Shown here in pieces: positions 42,437-51,544 of a stretch of DNA of 64,000 bases (position 1 is its first letter; every line of letters starts with the position of its first letter). The position numbers and the translations under genes were made by a program. This stretch comes from an uncultured Saprospiraceae bacterium. Lineage in GTDB: Bacteria > Bacteroidota > Bacteroidia > Chitinophagales > Saprospiraceae. The notes beneath the pieces are model-generated. The model did not search any database. It worked only from the letters and a program-made list of their open reading frames with translations, and was not told the origin of the DNA. Location: positions 248,001 through 312,000 of the forward strand of contig CALEYL010000072.1 of NCBI GenBank assembly GCA_937926205.1, given 5' to 3'.

Positions 42437-43270
42437 TTAAACAGGAAGTTCAAGTTGTACTTCTATAGAGGAACCTGCTTTTGAAGACGCCAGCCGCATT
42501 GTTCCCTGAAGCTTTTCTGCCCTGTTTTTCATGCTTTTCAGACCATCGCCGGCATGGACGCTTTCAACGTCAAATCCATGGCCGTCGTCGCTTAATACCA
42601 AAACGATTTTGCGGGTAGTAAGCGCTGCCTCCAATAAGACGAGTTTTGCATTTGAATGCTTCAGGGCATTGTGCATGGCCTCTTTAAACAGGAGTAGCAG
42701 GTGGCGTTTTTGGTCTACCGGAAGCTTGAGTTGTTGGAGATCCCCATTGAATTTTACCGAAAACTGGATGGGGCTGTCGGAAAAAAGCTCTTCTCCAAAA
42801 TCTTTTAAACGCAGCAACAAATCGTAACTGTTGTCCTGGTCGGGGTTTAGCGCCCAGAGCATGTCTTTTACGGTTTCATAAAGGCGGCTGGCGTGGTGTG
42901 AAATTTTGTGCAGATAAGCTTTGGCCGTTTCCGGATCACTGCTCAATTGCCGGCTTGTGAGCTCCGCATACATAGAGATGATGGAGAGCTTGTTTCCCAA
43001 TTCGTCGTGAAAATCGTGCGCAATCTCTTGCCGGATTTTCAGCGAAACCTGGTGCTCAAGGCGCTTTTTGGCGTGTTTCCACGCAAAAATTCCCCCTGCT
43101 GTTAGCAAAAACAAGGAGATGAACGCCCAACCCCAAAGGGCATTTAAAGAGGAGAGGGCAATGGCAAGCAGGGGCATGTCGGGCGGTTTTTCATACACTT
43201 CATAGCTTAACTCGTGTGCCTGCCTGCCTGAAATCAGGCTTTGGCAATTAGGCAATAAAGCCTTTTGCAC
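42437..43270 (-). CDS. NarX-type sensor histidine kinase lacking an obvious sensor domain
   Basis: This is a 277-residue kinase with one membrane helix (about residues 46-66), a HisKA_3 phospho-site (EIAHDFHDELGNKLSI, His about 90), and an HATPase with the N box in KEAMHNALKHS and the G box region in DDGHGFDVESVHAGDGLKSM. The N-terminal ~30 residues (SYEVYEKPPD just before the helix) resemble the end of the Y_Y_Y domain of propeller-type sensors, yet an in-frame stop sits six codons upstream of the GTG start at 43270. It may be a truncated relative, or begin at MPLLAIA (43177). The NarL-type regulator downstream is the probable partner. Confidence 0.85.
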   Translation of the reverse strand: MQKALLPNCQSLISGRQAHELSYEVYEKPPDMPLLAIALSSLNALWGWAFISLFLLTAGGIFAWKHAKKRLEHQVSLKIRQEIAHDFHDELGNKLSIISMYAELTSRQLSSDPETAKAYLHKISHHASRLYETVKDMLWALNPDQDNSYDLLLRLKDFGEELFSDSPIQFSVKFNGDLQQLKLPVDQKRHLLLLFKEAMHNALKHSNAKLVLLEAALTTRKIVLVLSDDGHGFDVESVHAGDGLKSMKNRAEKLQGTMRLASSKAGSSIEVQLELPV

Positions 43271-43339
43271 TTCAAGGGCGAAAAGCTACCCCCTGATGCC
43301 GGTATTTTTCCCTACATACATGAGTAGTTTTTGCGCTTC

Positions 43340-43355
43340 GGTCATACATATGACC
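43340..43355. promoter_or_regulatory. 16-bp palindrome GGTCATA-CA-TATGACC, candidate operator
   Basis: The two 7-nt arms are perfectly symmetric around CA. It lies in the 126-nt gap between the DUF4249 gene and the kinase gene, about 70 nt upstream of the kinase start. Such symmetry fits a dimeric regulator site, possibly for autoregulation by the NarL-type regulator encoded nearby. Confidence 0.4.
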
Positions 43356-43396
43356 AATGCGCAGTTTTGGTTGTTTTTTCTTTATGTGCCTGGTTG

Positions 43397-44245
43397 TCAG
43401 CGTTCAAGGATTGTCATGATGCGGTCGTAACTCAACCCGGTAAAGATGCCGATCGCATTGGCAGTACCCTGAAGATTAGAGATGATCGGACTGGGCTGTC
43501 CGAAGGGGTTGCCATTGGAAGATGCTGCCGTCTGCACGCTGTTGAAAAAATCGTAATATGCCCGGTCAATGTGAACAATGGTGTTAAAAACGGTATCACC
43601 AACAGCAAAATCATAGCCGCTTCCAAAAACGATATTGTCCTCAACGAACCGGTCATCGGTAGCAAAATCCTGCAATGGAATACTATCCAGCGAATGTTCA
43701 TGCAGCATACGCCGGTAATAATTGTGTTCATTTTGGGGGTCTTTAAAATAGGTTAATACCCTGGCCAGGGTATCATTTTCCAAAAACTGCACGACGACGC
43801 TGTCAATGGGCACAGGCCGCAGAATCCGGGTTGTAGCCGTAATGGTTTTTCCATCCGGGGTGATGATATTCAATTCAAAGTCATTTTCATAATCGGCAGG
43901 GATTAACTCGGGGGAGAGGTAATTGTAAGCCTTATTTGTAAACGGATTAAAGAACAGGCCATTTTCGAGGCTGTACGTCTCGCCGTTTCTGGTGATGGTT
44001 ATCGTTGCATCGTCTACCAGGATCTTGTCGAGAAACGCATTGTTGTCGCTTGGAAAGGGATCAAAATAGGAAGCCGTTCTGGTCAGCAACAGGCTGAATG
44101 GCTGACCTGGTTCCAGATAACATTCTACGACGTACTTGCTTTCATATCCGGGTAAATCGATGTCAATTTCTTTTTCCAGATTGCAGCTGCTTATCGCAAA
44201 AATGAAAGCGGCGAGGAATAAGCTATATGTGATGATGCGTTGCAT
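43397..44245 (-). CDS. DUF4249-family lipoprotein
   Basis: This is a 282-residue protein starting at MQRIITYSLFLAAF (44245); eight further upstream codons carry no signal. The lipobox is ISSC. The pattern EKEIDIDLPGYESKYVVECYLEPGQ followed by FSLLLTRTASYFDP is diagnostic of DUF4249, a Bacteroidota family nearly always paired with a TonB-dependent receptor. The rest is beta-rich (ATITITRNGETYSLENG, TATTRILRPVPIDSVVV). The family is thought to be a surface or periplasm-facing partner of the receptor; its ligand is unknown. It follows its receptor by 70 nt. Confidence 0.92.
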   Translation of the reverse strand: MQRIITYSLFLAAFIFAISSCNLEKEIDIDLPGYESKYVVECYLEPGQPFSLLLTRTASYFDPFPSDNNAFLDKILVDDATITITRNGETYSLENGLFFNPFTNKAYNYLSPELIPADYENDFELNIITPDGKTITATTRILRPVPIDSVVVQFLENDTLARVLTYFKDPQNEHNYYRRMLHEHSLDSIPLQDFATDDRFVEDNIVFGSGYDFAVGDTVFNTIVHIDRAYYDFFNSVQTAASSNGNPFGQPSPIISNLQGTANAIGIFTGLSYDRIMTILER

Positions 44246-44315
44246 GCTATTTGATTTTTGTATGGCCAAACAAGGTCTGGCGATTTATGAATAAATGGCC
44301 TGAGGCCACGGATGT

Positions 44316-46664
44316 TTAAAATTTAAAATTCCAGGTTATTGACGGCAAAATCGGGAAAAGCGATACCTGTTTGGCAGCGATGCGTTCCGGTATCTCAATG
44401 GTGTTTTGGCCGTCGCTTTCTTCCCTGAAAATGGGTTCCAGGTAAATGAAAAAAGTATTCCTGCGGTCGTATGCATTGATGACATTGATCGTCAGGTCGC
44501 TTTCACCCCATTTTGGAAAAAAGTGAACGATCAGTCCCAGATCCAGGCGATGATAAGGAGGCAGCCGGTAGTTATTGCGCCCTTCGTAGTCGGGAGTTAC
44601 TGCCTGAAAGCCTGCTCCATAGATATCCTGAAAAGTAAAGCGTCCGCCCGGGAGCCACCGTAAATCGCCGGAGCCGTAAACGAAGGTGGCAGAAACCGAT
44701 AATTTTCTGCTCAATTCGTAAATCCCAACTACGGACAAGTCGTGGCGACGATCATAAATGGGTGAAAAATAGCCTGTTTGTGAAAAGCTTTCCAGATCGT
44801 CGAGGGTTTTAAAATCACCGCGGCGGCTTAGGGCCAGGGTATATCCAATCCATCCGGTCAGGCGCCCTTCATTTTTTTCGATACCGACTTCAAATCCGTA
44901 ACCGTAGCCTTTTCCCACAGCAAATTCATTTTCCAGCTGATCATTGGCAAATATTTCTGCTCCGTCAACAAACTCTAGTTGATTCCAGAGGCTTTTGTAG
45001 TAAGTTTCAACTTCCAGAAAATAGTCTTCGCCCAGCAAGTAAGAAAGCCCGAGCGCATACTGATCGGAGCTTTGAGGCTTTACTGCTTTTGTGGAAGGAT
45101 ACCAGATGTCAGTCGGCAGGGCTACGCCGGCATTGGCAACCAGGTGCAGGTATTGATACATTCGGGCATAGCTGGCTTTGAGGCTAAGCCGGTCTGTCCA
45201 GGAATAATTGGCTGCAAAGCGGGGTTCTATGCCGAAATAAGACTGACCATCGTTGAAAAATCCGCTGAATCGCATGCCCATGTTGATTTTTAGTTTAGCG
45301 CTTGCTGTCCAGTCGTCAGAGATATAAGTGCCGGCTTCCACCCCGTCATAATCATTGCCTGCGGAAAAGGAAACAGTACCGTCGTCACTGCCCGCCTTCA
45401 GGCGTCCAACAGTGAATTGATGGTATGTAGCGTTGCCCCCGAATCGCAGGGTGTGTTTGTTGTTCAGGGCATAAAAAAAGTCCGACTTCAGGTTGGCATC
45501 CCGGATATTAGAACCCAGCTTAAAAGAAAATCCGGTGAGTTTGTTTTCAATATTGTATTGATAATCGGAATAAGTAAAGGTCGTATTGGCAAACAACTTG
45601 GAGTCGAATACGTGATTCCAGCGCACCGTTCCTGTGGCATTGCCCCAGTCAAAATTAAAGTCGAAAAAATCGCCGTCGAAACTGAAGACGTCGCGACCAA
45701 AGTAGCCACTCAGATAAATGCGGTCCTTTTCGCCCAGTTCGTAGTTGATTTTGGTGTTCAAATCATAAAAATAATAATCCGGGATGGGGGAATAGTCTTC
45801 AACATCTTTATTGGCGCGGTTAATTAAGCGGGTGAACACGTCAACATAGGTACGTCTTCCGGAAACAATAAAGGAAGATTTGTCCCGCTGAATCGGTCCC
45901 TCAAGGGTCAGGCGGGAAGAAATCAGCCCCAGACCGCCGGAGCCTGAGAACTTTTTGTTGTTGCCTTCTTTCAGGCGAACATCGATCACCGAAGATAACC
46001 TGCCGCCGTACTGAGCCGGAAAACCGCCTTTATACAGTTTAAGGTCTTTGACAGCATCCGAATTAAAGGTGCTGAAGAAGCCGAATAAATGGTTGGGGTT
46101 GTATACGGTAGCTTCATCCAATACAATCAGGTTCTGGTCGGAGCCGCCACCGCGGACAAATAATCCGGTTGTTCCTTCAGCGCCGGAAGGCAGACCCGGT
46201 TTGAGCTGGAGGATTTTCAGGATATCGCTTTCGCCAAAGGCAACCGGCAATAACTTGGCCTCTCTTGGCGAAATGGTTTCCACACTCATTTCGGTAGATT
46301 TCAGTTGTTCGCGGTAAGCGTTGGCTTTTACCACCACTTCTTCCAGCTGAACGCCGGAGCCCATCTCCATATCCATCCGGATATTTGCCTTCAGAGAGAG
46401 GCTTTTGCGGACGGTTTGAAACCCAACATAGCTGAATTCCAGAATGAGCGAATCTGTGGGGGGAAGGGAAAGGGAATAAAAGCCATATTCATTGGTGGTT
46501 GCTCCTAATCCCGAAGGTAAAGCCAGTACAGAAGCCCCGATCAGGGTCTCCCCGTTTTCGCCATCCCTTACGGTGCCGCTGACGGTAAATTGTTGTTGAG
46601 CAAGAGCTGTTCCCTGAAGGAAAAGACAGAGCGCGATGGTAAAGTAGATTGGTCCCTTTTTCAT
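44316..46664 (-). CDS. TonB-dependent receptor paired with DUF4249
   Basis: This is a 782-residue outer-membrane receptor with signal peptide (ending GTALAQ). Residues ~25-105 are a CarboxypepD_reg-like domain (GTVRDGENGETLIGASVLAL and SYVGFQTVRKS). The plug is at about 125-235 (GTTGLFVRGGGSDQNLIVLD, where R-G-G is typical). The barrel ends in LFPILPSITWNFKF. It belongs to the class of receptors that co-occur with DUF4249 lipoproteins. Substrate cannot be inferred. It is the first gene of a two-gene unit. No consensus promoter was found in the 200 nt upstream. Confidence 0.94.
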   Translation of the reverse strand: MKKGPIYFTIALCLFLQGTALAQQQFTVSGTVRDGENGETLIGASVLALPSGLGATTNEYGFYSLSLPPTDSLILEFSYVGFQTVRKSLSLKANIRMDMEMGSGVQLEEVVVKANAYREQLKSTEMSVETISPREAKLLPVAFGESDILKILQLKPGLPSGAEGTTGLFVRGGGSDQNLIVLDEATVYNPNHLFGFFSTFNSDAVKDLKLYKGGFPAQYGGRLSSVIDVRLKEGNNKKFSGSGGLGLISSRLTLEGPIQRDKSSFIVSGRRTYVDVFTRLINRANKDVEDYSPIPDYYFYDLNTKINYELGEKDRIYLSGYFGRDVFSFDGDFFDFNFDWGNATGTVRWNHVFDSKLFANTTFTYSDYQYNIENKLTGFSFKLGSNIRDANLKSDFFYALNNKHTLRFGGNATYHQFTVGRLKAGSDDGTVSFSAGNDYDGVEAGTYISDDWTASAKLKINMGMRFSGFFNDGQSYFGIEPRFAANYSWTDRLSLKASYARMYQYLHLVANAGVALPTDIWYPSTKAVKPQSSDQYALGLSYLLGEDYFLEVETYYKSLWNQLEFVDGAEIFANDQLENEFAVGKGYGYGFEVGIEKNEGRLTGWIGYTLALSRRGDFKTLDDLESFSQTGYFSPIYDRRHDLSVVGIYELSRKLSVSATFVYGSGDLRWLPGGRFTFQDIYGAGFQAVTPDYEGRNNYRLPPYHRLDLGLIVHFFPKWGESDLTINVINAYDRRNTFFIYLEPIFREESDGQNTIEIPERIAAKQVSLFPILPSITWNFKF

Positions 46665-46937
46665 TTTTTAAGTTTATTCAGCTTGTTAACGCCGGAATGG
46701 TCGTTGTCGTGAACAGATTTCTACGAAAGGTCAAAAATTCATAACCAATCGCCTGACAGCATATATGAAAGGCAATTTCGGGCAAAAGGTTGCCGGCAAT
46801 TTTGAGCTGTTCATACGGAATTAACCTTTATATCCAGCTTTTATTTACAAAGAACCTTAACTTTATTGTTTCGATCCCTAAGTCGTGATTTGGCCGTCGG
46901 CGTTGCAAGCTTGCTTCATCCAAAAAAATTGTCAACC

Positions 46938-48320
46938 ATGAGCGCCACATCTGAACCTGTTTTCCAATCTGTTTATCCTTATACCGGAGAAGTCATTGGC
47001 GACTATCCGCTGATGAATCGGCGCGATATTGTAGAACGCACGGAGCGTGCCGAAAAAATGTTTGCCTACTGGCGACAGCAATCGCTGGAAGAACGTGCCC
47101 GTTGTTTTCTGAGCCTGGCGAAATTACTCCGTGAGCAGGCTGAAAAGTTTGCCCTTCTGATATCTCGTGAAATGGGCAAACACATCACCGAATCCAGAGC
47201 CGAGGTGGAGAAATGTGTGTGGACCTGTACTTATTTTGCCAAAGAAGCGCATAAAATGCTGGCTGAAGTTGCCGTAGCAACACAGCATTCCAATAAAATT
47301 GTTTTTGAACCGGTCGGCGCTGTTCTGGCCATAATGCCCTGGAATTTTCCTTTCTGGCAAGTCTTCAGATATGCTGTTCCGACACTTCTTGCCGGTAACG
47401 TCACCATTTTGAAGCATGCGCCTTCGGTATGCGGCTGTGCGCTTGCCATCGAAGACTTGTTTCGCAGAGCCGGGTTTCCGGAAGGGGTATTTCAGGTTTT
47501 AATTATTGGAATCAGCGATGTGGAATTTGCAATCCGGCAGCCGGTTATACAAGGAGTGACCCTTACCGGAAGCGAAGCTGCAGGCTCGAAAGTAGCTTCA
47601 GTAGCCGGCCGATACATCAAAAAAACCGTGCTGGAACTTGGCGGCAGCGACCCTGTTCTGGTGCTTGATGATGCTGATATTGGCGAGGCTGCGAAAACAG
47701 CAGTTCAGTCCCGTATGATGAATGCAGGGCAAAGTTGCATTTGCGGCAAGCGTTTTTTGGTTACCCGCCATAATGCTGCTGCCTTTTCAGAGGCTGTTCG
47801 GGAAGAAATAAAAAAAATCAGGCAGGGTGATCCGCTCAGCCCGGATACCCAAATGGGGCCCCTTGCACGCCTGGATCTGGCAGAAAAGCTGGAACAGCAA
47901 ATGAAGCGTTCGTTAGATCGCGGCGCAAAAATTTCCCTTGGCGGCCAGCGTGAGGAATGTAATTTTCAACCGACCCTGTTGTTGAATGGCCAGGCGAATA
48001 TGCCGGTTTTTCATGAGGAGACCTTTGGACCGCTGGCCACTATTTTTGTATCCCGAACGGAAAATGAACTGATAAAGCGGGCCAATTCAAGCAACTTTGG
48101 CCTTGGAGCCTCGATCTGGTCCAGAGACATAACACGGGCTGAAGCCATTGCCCGAAAAATTGAGGCAGGCGCCGTTTTCATCAATGCCATGGTCCGGTCA
48201 GACCCCCGCTTGCCTTTCGGAGGCATCAAACAATCCGGCTATGGACGGGAACTTTCTGACGTCGGGATGAAAGAGTTTTGCAACATTAAAACCATCACCA
48301 TAGCTGGTGGTACCGACTAA
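46938..48320 (+). CDS. NAD(P)-dependent aldehyde dehydrogenase, succinate-semialdehyde dehydrogenase-like
   Basis: This is a 460-residue enzyme starting at MSATSEPVFQSVYPYTGEV (46938). The frame opens at 46866, but the 24 earlier residues do not belong to the family. Motifs are MPWNFPFWQVFRY, GVTLTGSEAAGSKVA, the general-base Glu in LELGGSDPVLVLDDAD, and the catalytic Cys in MNAGQSCICGKRF (about residue 260). The short length and the PWNFPFWQ motif match the short-chain succinate-semialdehyde dehydrogenase group. That enzyme links GABA breakdown to the TCA cycle. The gene stands alone and is convergent with 48324 (3-nt gap). The 273 nt before it hold no supported feature. Confidence 0.85.
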   Translation: MSATSEPVFQSVYPYTGEVIGDYPLMNRRDIVERTERAEKMFAYWRQQSLEERARCFLSLAKLLREQAEKFALLISREMGKHITESRAEVEKCVWTCTYFAKEAHKMLAEVAVATQHSNKIVFEPVGAVLAIMPWNFPFWQVFRYAVPTLLAGNVTILKHAPSVCGCALAIEDLFRRAGFPEGVFQVLIIGISDVEFAIRQPVIQGVTLTGSEAAGSKVASVAGRYIKKTVLELGGSDPVLVLDDADIGEAAKTAVQSRMMNAGQSCICGKRFLVTRHNAAAFSEAVREEIKKIRQGDPLSPDTQMGPLARLDLAEKLEQQMKRSLDRGAKISLGGQREECNFQPTLLLNGQANMPVFHEETFGPLATIFVSRTENELIKRANSSNFGLGASIWSRDITRAEAIARKIEAGAVFINAMVRSDPRLPFGGIKQSGYGRELSDVGMKEFCNIKTITIAGGTD

Positions 48321-48323
48321 GCC

Positions 48324-48743
48324 TTATTGCATGGCTGCTTTCTCCACCAGCAATGTTGCTGAATAATCCCCGTCAGCGGTTTTTTTGCCGGCTACAGGCC
48401 AGGGATCTAATTTTTGCAGGCTATACGTATATGCGCCCAACGTTTTTCCCGGGCTGGCAACACCGCTTCCTTCCAGCACCAGTTGTAAAACCGAAGTTTC
48501 TTTTCCTGCAGTTACCGACAATTCCACAACGGCACGACCTGCCTGGATGCAGTTGACCTCTTTGGGACAACGGGAGTCTTCCTTTACGGCAGTGAATACG
48601 ACACTTGAGCTTTTGTCGCTGGCAATTGCCATTGCTCCAACTTTGAGCATGAAGGGGGTGCCGGCCGTGAACATCATTTTTTCTTCACATTGTGAAGCAC
48701 TCATAGCCAGTACAAGCATCGAAAGGCATAGCATCTTTTTCAT
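48324..48743 (-). CDS. Small lipoprotein with conserved DSRCP...C motif
   Basis: This is a 139-residue protein with signal peptide and a lipobox-like ASQC (MKKMLCLSMLVLAMSASQC). The mature protein is a small beta-rich domain with the motif VKEDSRCPKEVNCIQAGRAVVEL, in which two cysteines six residues apart are probably disulfide-bonded. The same D-S-R-C-P-x4-C-x2-x-G-x-A pattern recurs in small secreted bacterial proteins of unknown function. The C-terminus repeats hydrophobic/charged alternation (LGAYTYSLQKLDPWP). Convergent with the dehydrogenase at 46938. No partner gene is visible. Confidence 0.82.
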   Translation of the reverse strand: MKKMLCLSMLVLAMSASQCEEKMMFTAGTPFMLKVGAMAIASDKSSSVVFTAVKEDSRCPKEVNCIQAGRAVVELSVTAGKETSVLQLVLEGSGVASPGKTLGAYTYSLQKLDPWPVAGKKTADGDYSATLLVEKAAMQ

Positions 48744-48922
48744 AGGTATAGATTTTGAAGAAGTTGAATCAAATCTTTCTTTCCCCTCTAAACATATTGC
48801 ATAAAAACGCTATGGCATCTTTTTTGGTACACTCTTGCTGTCCAGGTGAAGCAAACTTTGAAATTGCACCAACAACAGGCATTGTCTGAGTGAACAAACA
48901 AAACGAAAAAGCAACAAAAAAG

Positions 48923-49042
48923 ATGAATATGCATTCTGAGAAAACAATACCATTTTACCGGGATATTCGCTTTTGGCTGGCAGCAACGTCTCTCACAGGA
49001 CTGGCCCTGCTGGCCCTGCAAAATTATCCTGTTTCTCCCTGA
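48923..49042 (+). CDS. Possible 39-residue membrane peptide
   Basis: An ATG frame of 39 codons begins MNMHSEKTIPFYRDIRFW and contains one hydrophobic segment (LAATSLTGLALLALQNYPV) likely to span the membrane, ending in TGA at 49040. An ATG two codons in is an alternative start. A strong hairpin (49051-49085) begins 9 nt after the stop, as for a complete small transcription unit. No family is recognised. It lies in a 442-nt gap between convergent/divergent neighbours (48744-49185) that otherwise holds nothing. The basic N-terminus before the helix fits an N-in membrane peptide. Confidence 0.45.
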   Translation: MNMHSEKTIPFYRDIRFWLAATSLTGLALLALQNYPVSP

Positions 49043-49050
49043 TTCTCGTG

Positions 49051-49085
49051 TAGCGTTCGGGGGCAAAAATTGTTCCCGAACGCTA
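49051..49085. terminator. Hairpin TAGCGTTCGGG/CCCGAACGCTA after the 39-codon ORF
   Basis: The 11-nt arms (49051-49061 and 49075-49085) pair perfectly around a 13-nt loop. There is no T-tract on either strand. It sits between a possible small plus-strand gene and the end of recQ on the minus strand, so it could stop both transcripts. Confidence 0.5.
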
Positions 49086-49185
49086 AATCCCGGACTTCAG
49101 GTTATGAATGGACAGATGCAAATCAGCAATAGCCTTCCTGCTTTACAGGCCCACAGGACAAATTCGGGGATATTTTTACAAGAAA

Positions 49186-51384
49186 CTAGTTGCCCAAATC
49201 CGACAAAAACTTGATGCGAATCATTTGAATCTCCTCCATCGTTATGTCATCGTCTTTCAGGTGTTTGTAGGCCTCTTTTTCAGAATCTGTTGTTGCCTCG
49301 CGGAAGTACTCATAAATCTCCTCTCTGGCATACTCATCAATGGCTTCATTGAGGTAGTAATCTATGTTTACTTTTGTGCCGGAAACAACGATGGCGTCCA
49401 GTTCTTCCAACAATTCTTCCATGGAGAGGTTATTGGTGCGCGCAATGTCTTCCAACGGCATTTTTCGGTCTATGCCCTGAATGATGTTGACTTTTACTTT
49501 CGACTTATTGGCCACCTGCTTTACCACGATGTCGGTCGGCCTTTCGATTTCATTGTCTTCTACATATTGTTCAATCAGTTGAATGAAAGGTTTGCCATAG
49601 CGCTGAGCTTTACCCATGCTTACTCCGCTCACTTTGGTCATATCCTCCATTGAAACAGGATATTGGGTGGCCATGTCTTCGAGCGAGGGATCCTGGAAAA
49701 TGACAAAAGGAGGCACATTGTGACGTTTGGCCTCGCGTTTGCGCAGGTCTTTGAGCAGGTTGAGCAGCGGTTCGTCAAGTACGGCTGTTTTGCCTGAGGA
49801 ATCATCCGGATCTACCTGGTCTTTATCGTAATTGTGGTTGAGTGAAATCTGGAAAGAGTAAGGCCCTTTTATAAAATCGCGGCCTTTTTGCGTCAGTTTC
49901 AGGGTGCCGTAGCTTTCGATGTCTTTGTAAAGGAAGTCATTGAGCAAGGCCTGACGGAGAATGGACCCCCAGAAGCTGCCGTCTTTGTCTTTACCGATGC
50001 CAAAAAGGGCTTTTTTATGAAATTTGTAGTCTTTCATCTCTTTGGTTTCCTCTCCGACGATGAACTCTACAATCGTTTTGATGCCATAATTTTCATCCAA
50101 CGCCGATACGGCGCTAAGGGTTTGTTGTAGTTCAATCTGAACTTCTATTTTTTGCTTCGGATAACGGCAATTGTCGCACATTTTATCGCACTTGGAATCG
50201 TCGTATTGTTCTCCGAAATAGTGTAGAAGAAAGCGGCGGCGGCAGGCTGTTGTTTCGGCATAAGCCATAACTTCCTGCATCAGCTGTGCGCCCATCTCGC
50301 GTTCTGCCACAGGTTTGTCTCTCAAAAACTTTTCCAGTCGCAGGATATCGGCATAGGAATAAAAAGAAATGCACTTCCCTTCCAGGCCATCACGTCCGGC
50401 CCGTCCGGTTTCCTGATAATAATTTTCGATGCTTTTCGGAATGTCGTAATGAATGACAAAGCGAACATCCGGCTTGTCAATACCCATTCCGAAAGCAATG
50501 GTCGCAACAATCACATCTACTTCTTCCATCAGGAAGTCATCCTGTGTTTTGCTTCTGGTTTTGGCATCAAGACCAGCATGATAAGGGGCAGCTTTGATGT
50601 CGTTTACAACCAGCATTTGAGCAATATCTTCCGCTGATTTCCGGCTCTGTACATAGATGATGCCCGATTGGCGCGGCATGCCTTTAATGATCTGGATGAT
50701 CATTTTAAAGGTTTGCTCCTTTTTTAGTTTGGGGCGCACCTCATAGTATAAGTTGGAACGGTTGAACGAGGACATGAACAGGTTTTCTCCCTGCATGTTC
50801 AGGTTTTTCACGATGTCCGACTGTACTTTGGGGGTAGCTGTGGCAGTAAGGGCAATTACCGGAATATCGGTTCCTATGGCATCGAGCATGGCCCGGATGC
50901 GGCGGTATTCCGGCCTAAAATCGTGGCCCCATTCTGAAATGCAATGCGCTTCATCAACCGCAACGAACGAGACATCCGCGTTCTGGAAAAACTCAATATT
51001 TTCATCTTTGGTAAGGGTTTCCGGTGCTATGAAAAGCAGTTTGGTTTTTCCGCTTGCGATGTCTTGTTTGACCAGTTTCATCTGCGCTTTGGTGAGCGAA
51101 GAATTCAAAAAATGAGCAACATCATCGCTTTGACTGTAGCCTCGTATAGAGTCAACCTGATTTTTCATTAAGGCAATCAGGGGGGAGATTATGATGGCTG
51201 TGCCCCCCATCATCAGAGCAGGCAATTGATAGCAAAGTGATTTGCCCCCACCCGTAGGCATGATGACAAAGGTATCCTTTCCATTAAGCACGCTTTCAAT
51301 GATGGCTTCCTGGTTTCCCTTGAAGTTGCCGAAGCCAAAATAGCGTTGGAGGGCATCATGCAAGCTTTCTTTCGTATCAGTCAT
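49186..51384 (-). CDS. recQ: ATP-dependent DNA helicase RecQ
   Basis: RecQ unwinds recombination and stalled-fork intermediates 3'-5'. The 732 residues show, in order: the ATP-binding Walker A (MPTGGGKSLCYQLPAL), DEAHCISEWGHDFRPEY, the helicase C domain (FGMGIDKPDVRFVIHYDIP, QETGRAGRDG), the zinc-binding cysteines (CRRRFLLHYFGEQYDDSKCDKMCDNC region), a winged-helix RQC domain, an HRDC domain (about residues 540-620), and a C-terminal HTH_40-like extension of about 110 residues that is acidic (DDDITMEEIQMIRI). The extension makes it longer than the roughly 610-residue E. coli enzyme. Divergent from kdsD. Confidence 0.96.
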   Translation of the reverse strand: MTDTKESLHDALQRYFGFGNFKGNQEAIIESVLNGKDTFVIMPTGGGKSLCYQLPALMMGGTAIIISPLIALMKNQVDSIRGYSQSDDVAHFLNSSLTKAQMKLVKQDIASGKTKLLFIAPETLTKDENIEFFQNADVSFVAVDEAHCISEWGHDFRPEYRRIRAMLDAIGTDIPVIALTATATPKVQSDIVKNLNMQGENLFMSSFNRSNLYYEVRPKLKKEQTFKMIIQIIKGMPRQSGIIYVQSRKSAEDIAQMLVVNDIKAAPYHAGLDAKTRSKTQDDFLMEEVDVIVATIAFGMGIDKPDVRFVIHYDIPKSIENYYQETGRAGRDGLEGKCISFYSYADILRLEKFLRDKPVAEREMGAQLMQEVMAYAETTACRRRFLLHYFGEQYDDSKCDKMCDNCRYPKQKIEVQIELQQTLSAVSALDENYGIKTIVEFIVGEETKEMKDYKFHKKALFGIGKDKDGSFWGSILRQALLNDFLYKDIESYGTLKLTQKGRDFIKGPYSFQISLNHNYDKDQVDPDDSSGKTAVLDEPLLNLLKDLRKREAKRHNVPPFVIFQDPSLEDMATQYPVSMEDMTKVSGVSMGKAQRYGKPFIQLIEQYVEDNEIERPTDIVVKQVANKSKVKVNIIQGIDRKMPLEDIARTNNLSMEELLEELDAIVVSGTKVNIDYYLNEAIDEYAREEIYEYFREATTDSEKEAYKHLKDDDITMEEIQMIRIKFLSDLGN

Positions 51385-51544
51385 GGTAGACGATCAATTT
51401 TAAACTACTTTTGTGTGCGTAGCGTTTCGCAAATTCATCCTGTAATATAGCAATTAACATTTGTGCTTAAAGCATTTTTACACTAATTTTTAGCGCATGT
51501 TAATCCCCTGATTTTCAGGGGCGCCAAAAATATAAAAGAATCGC

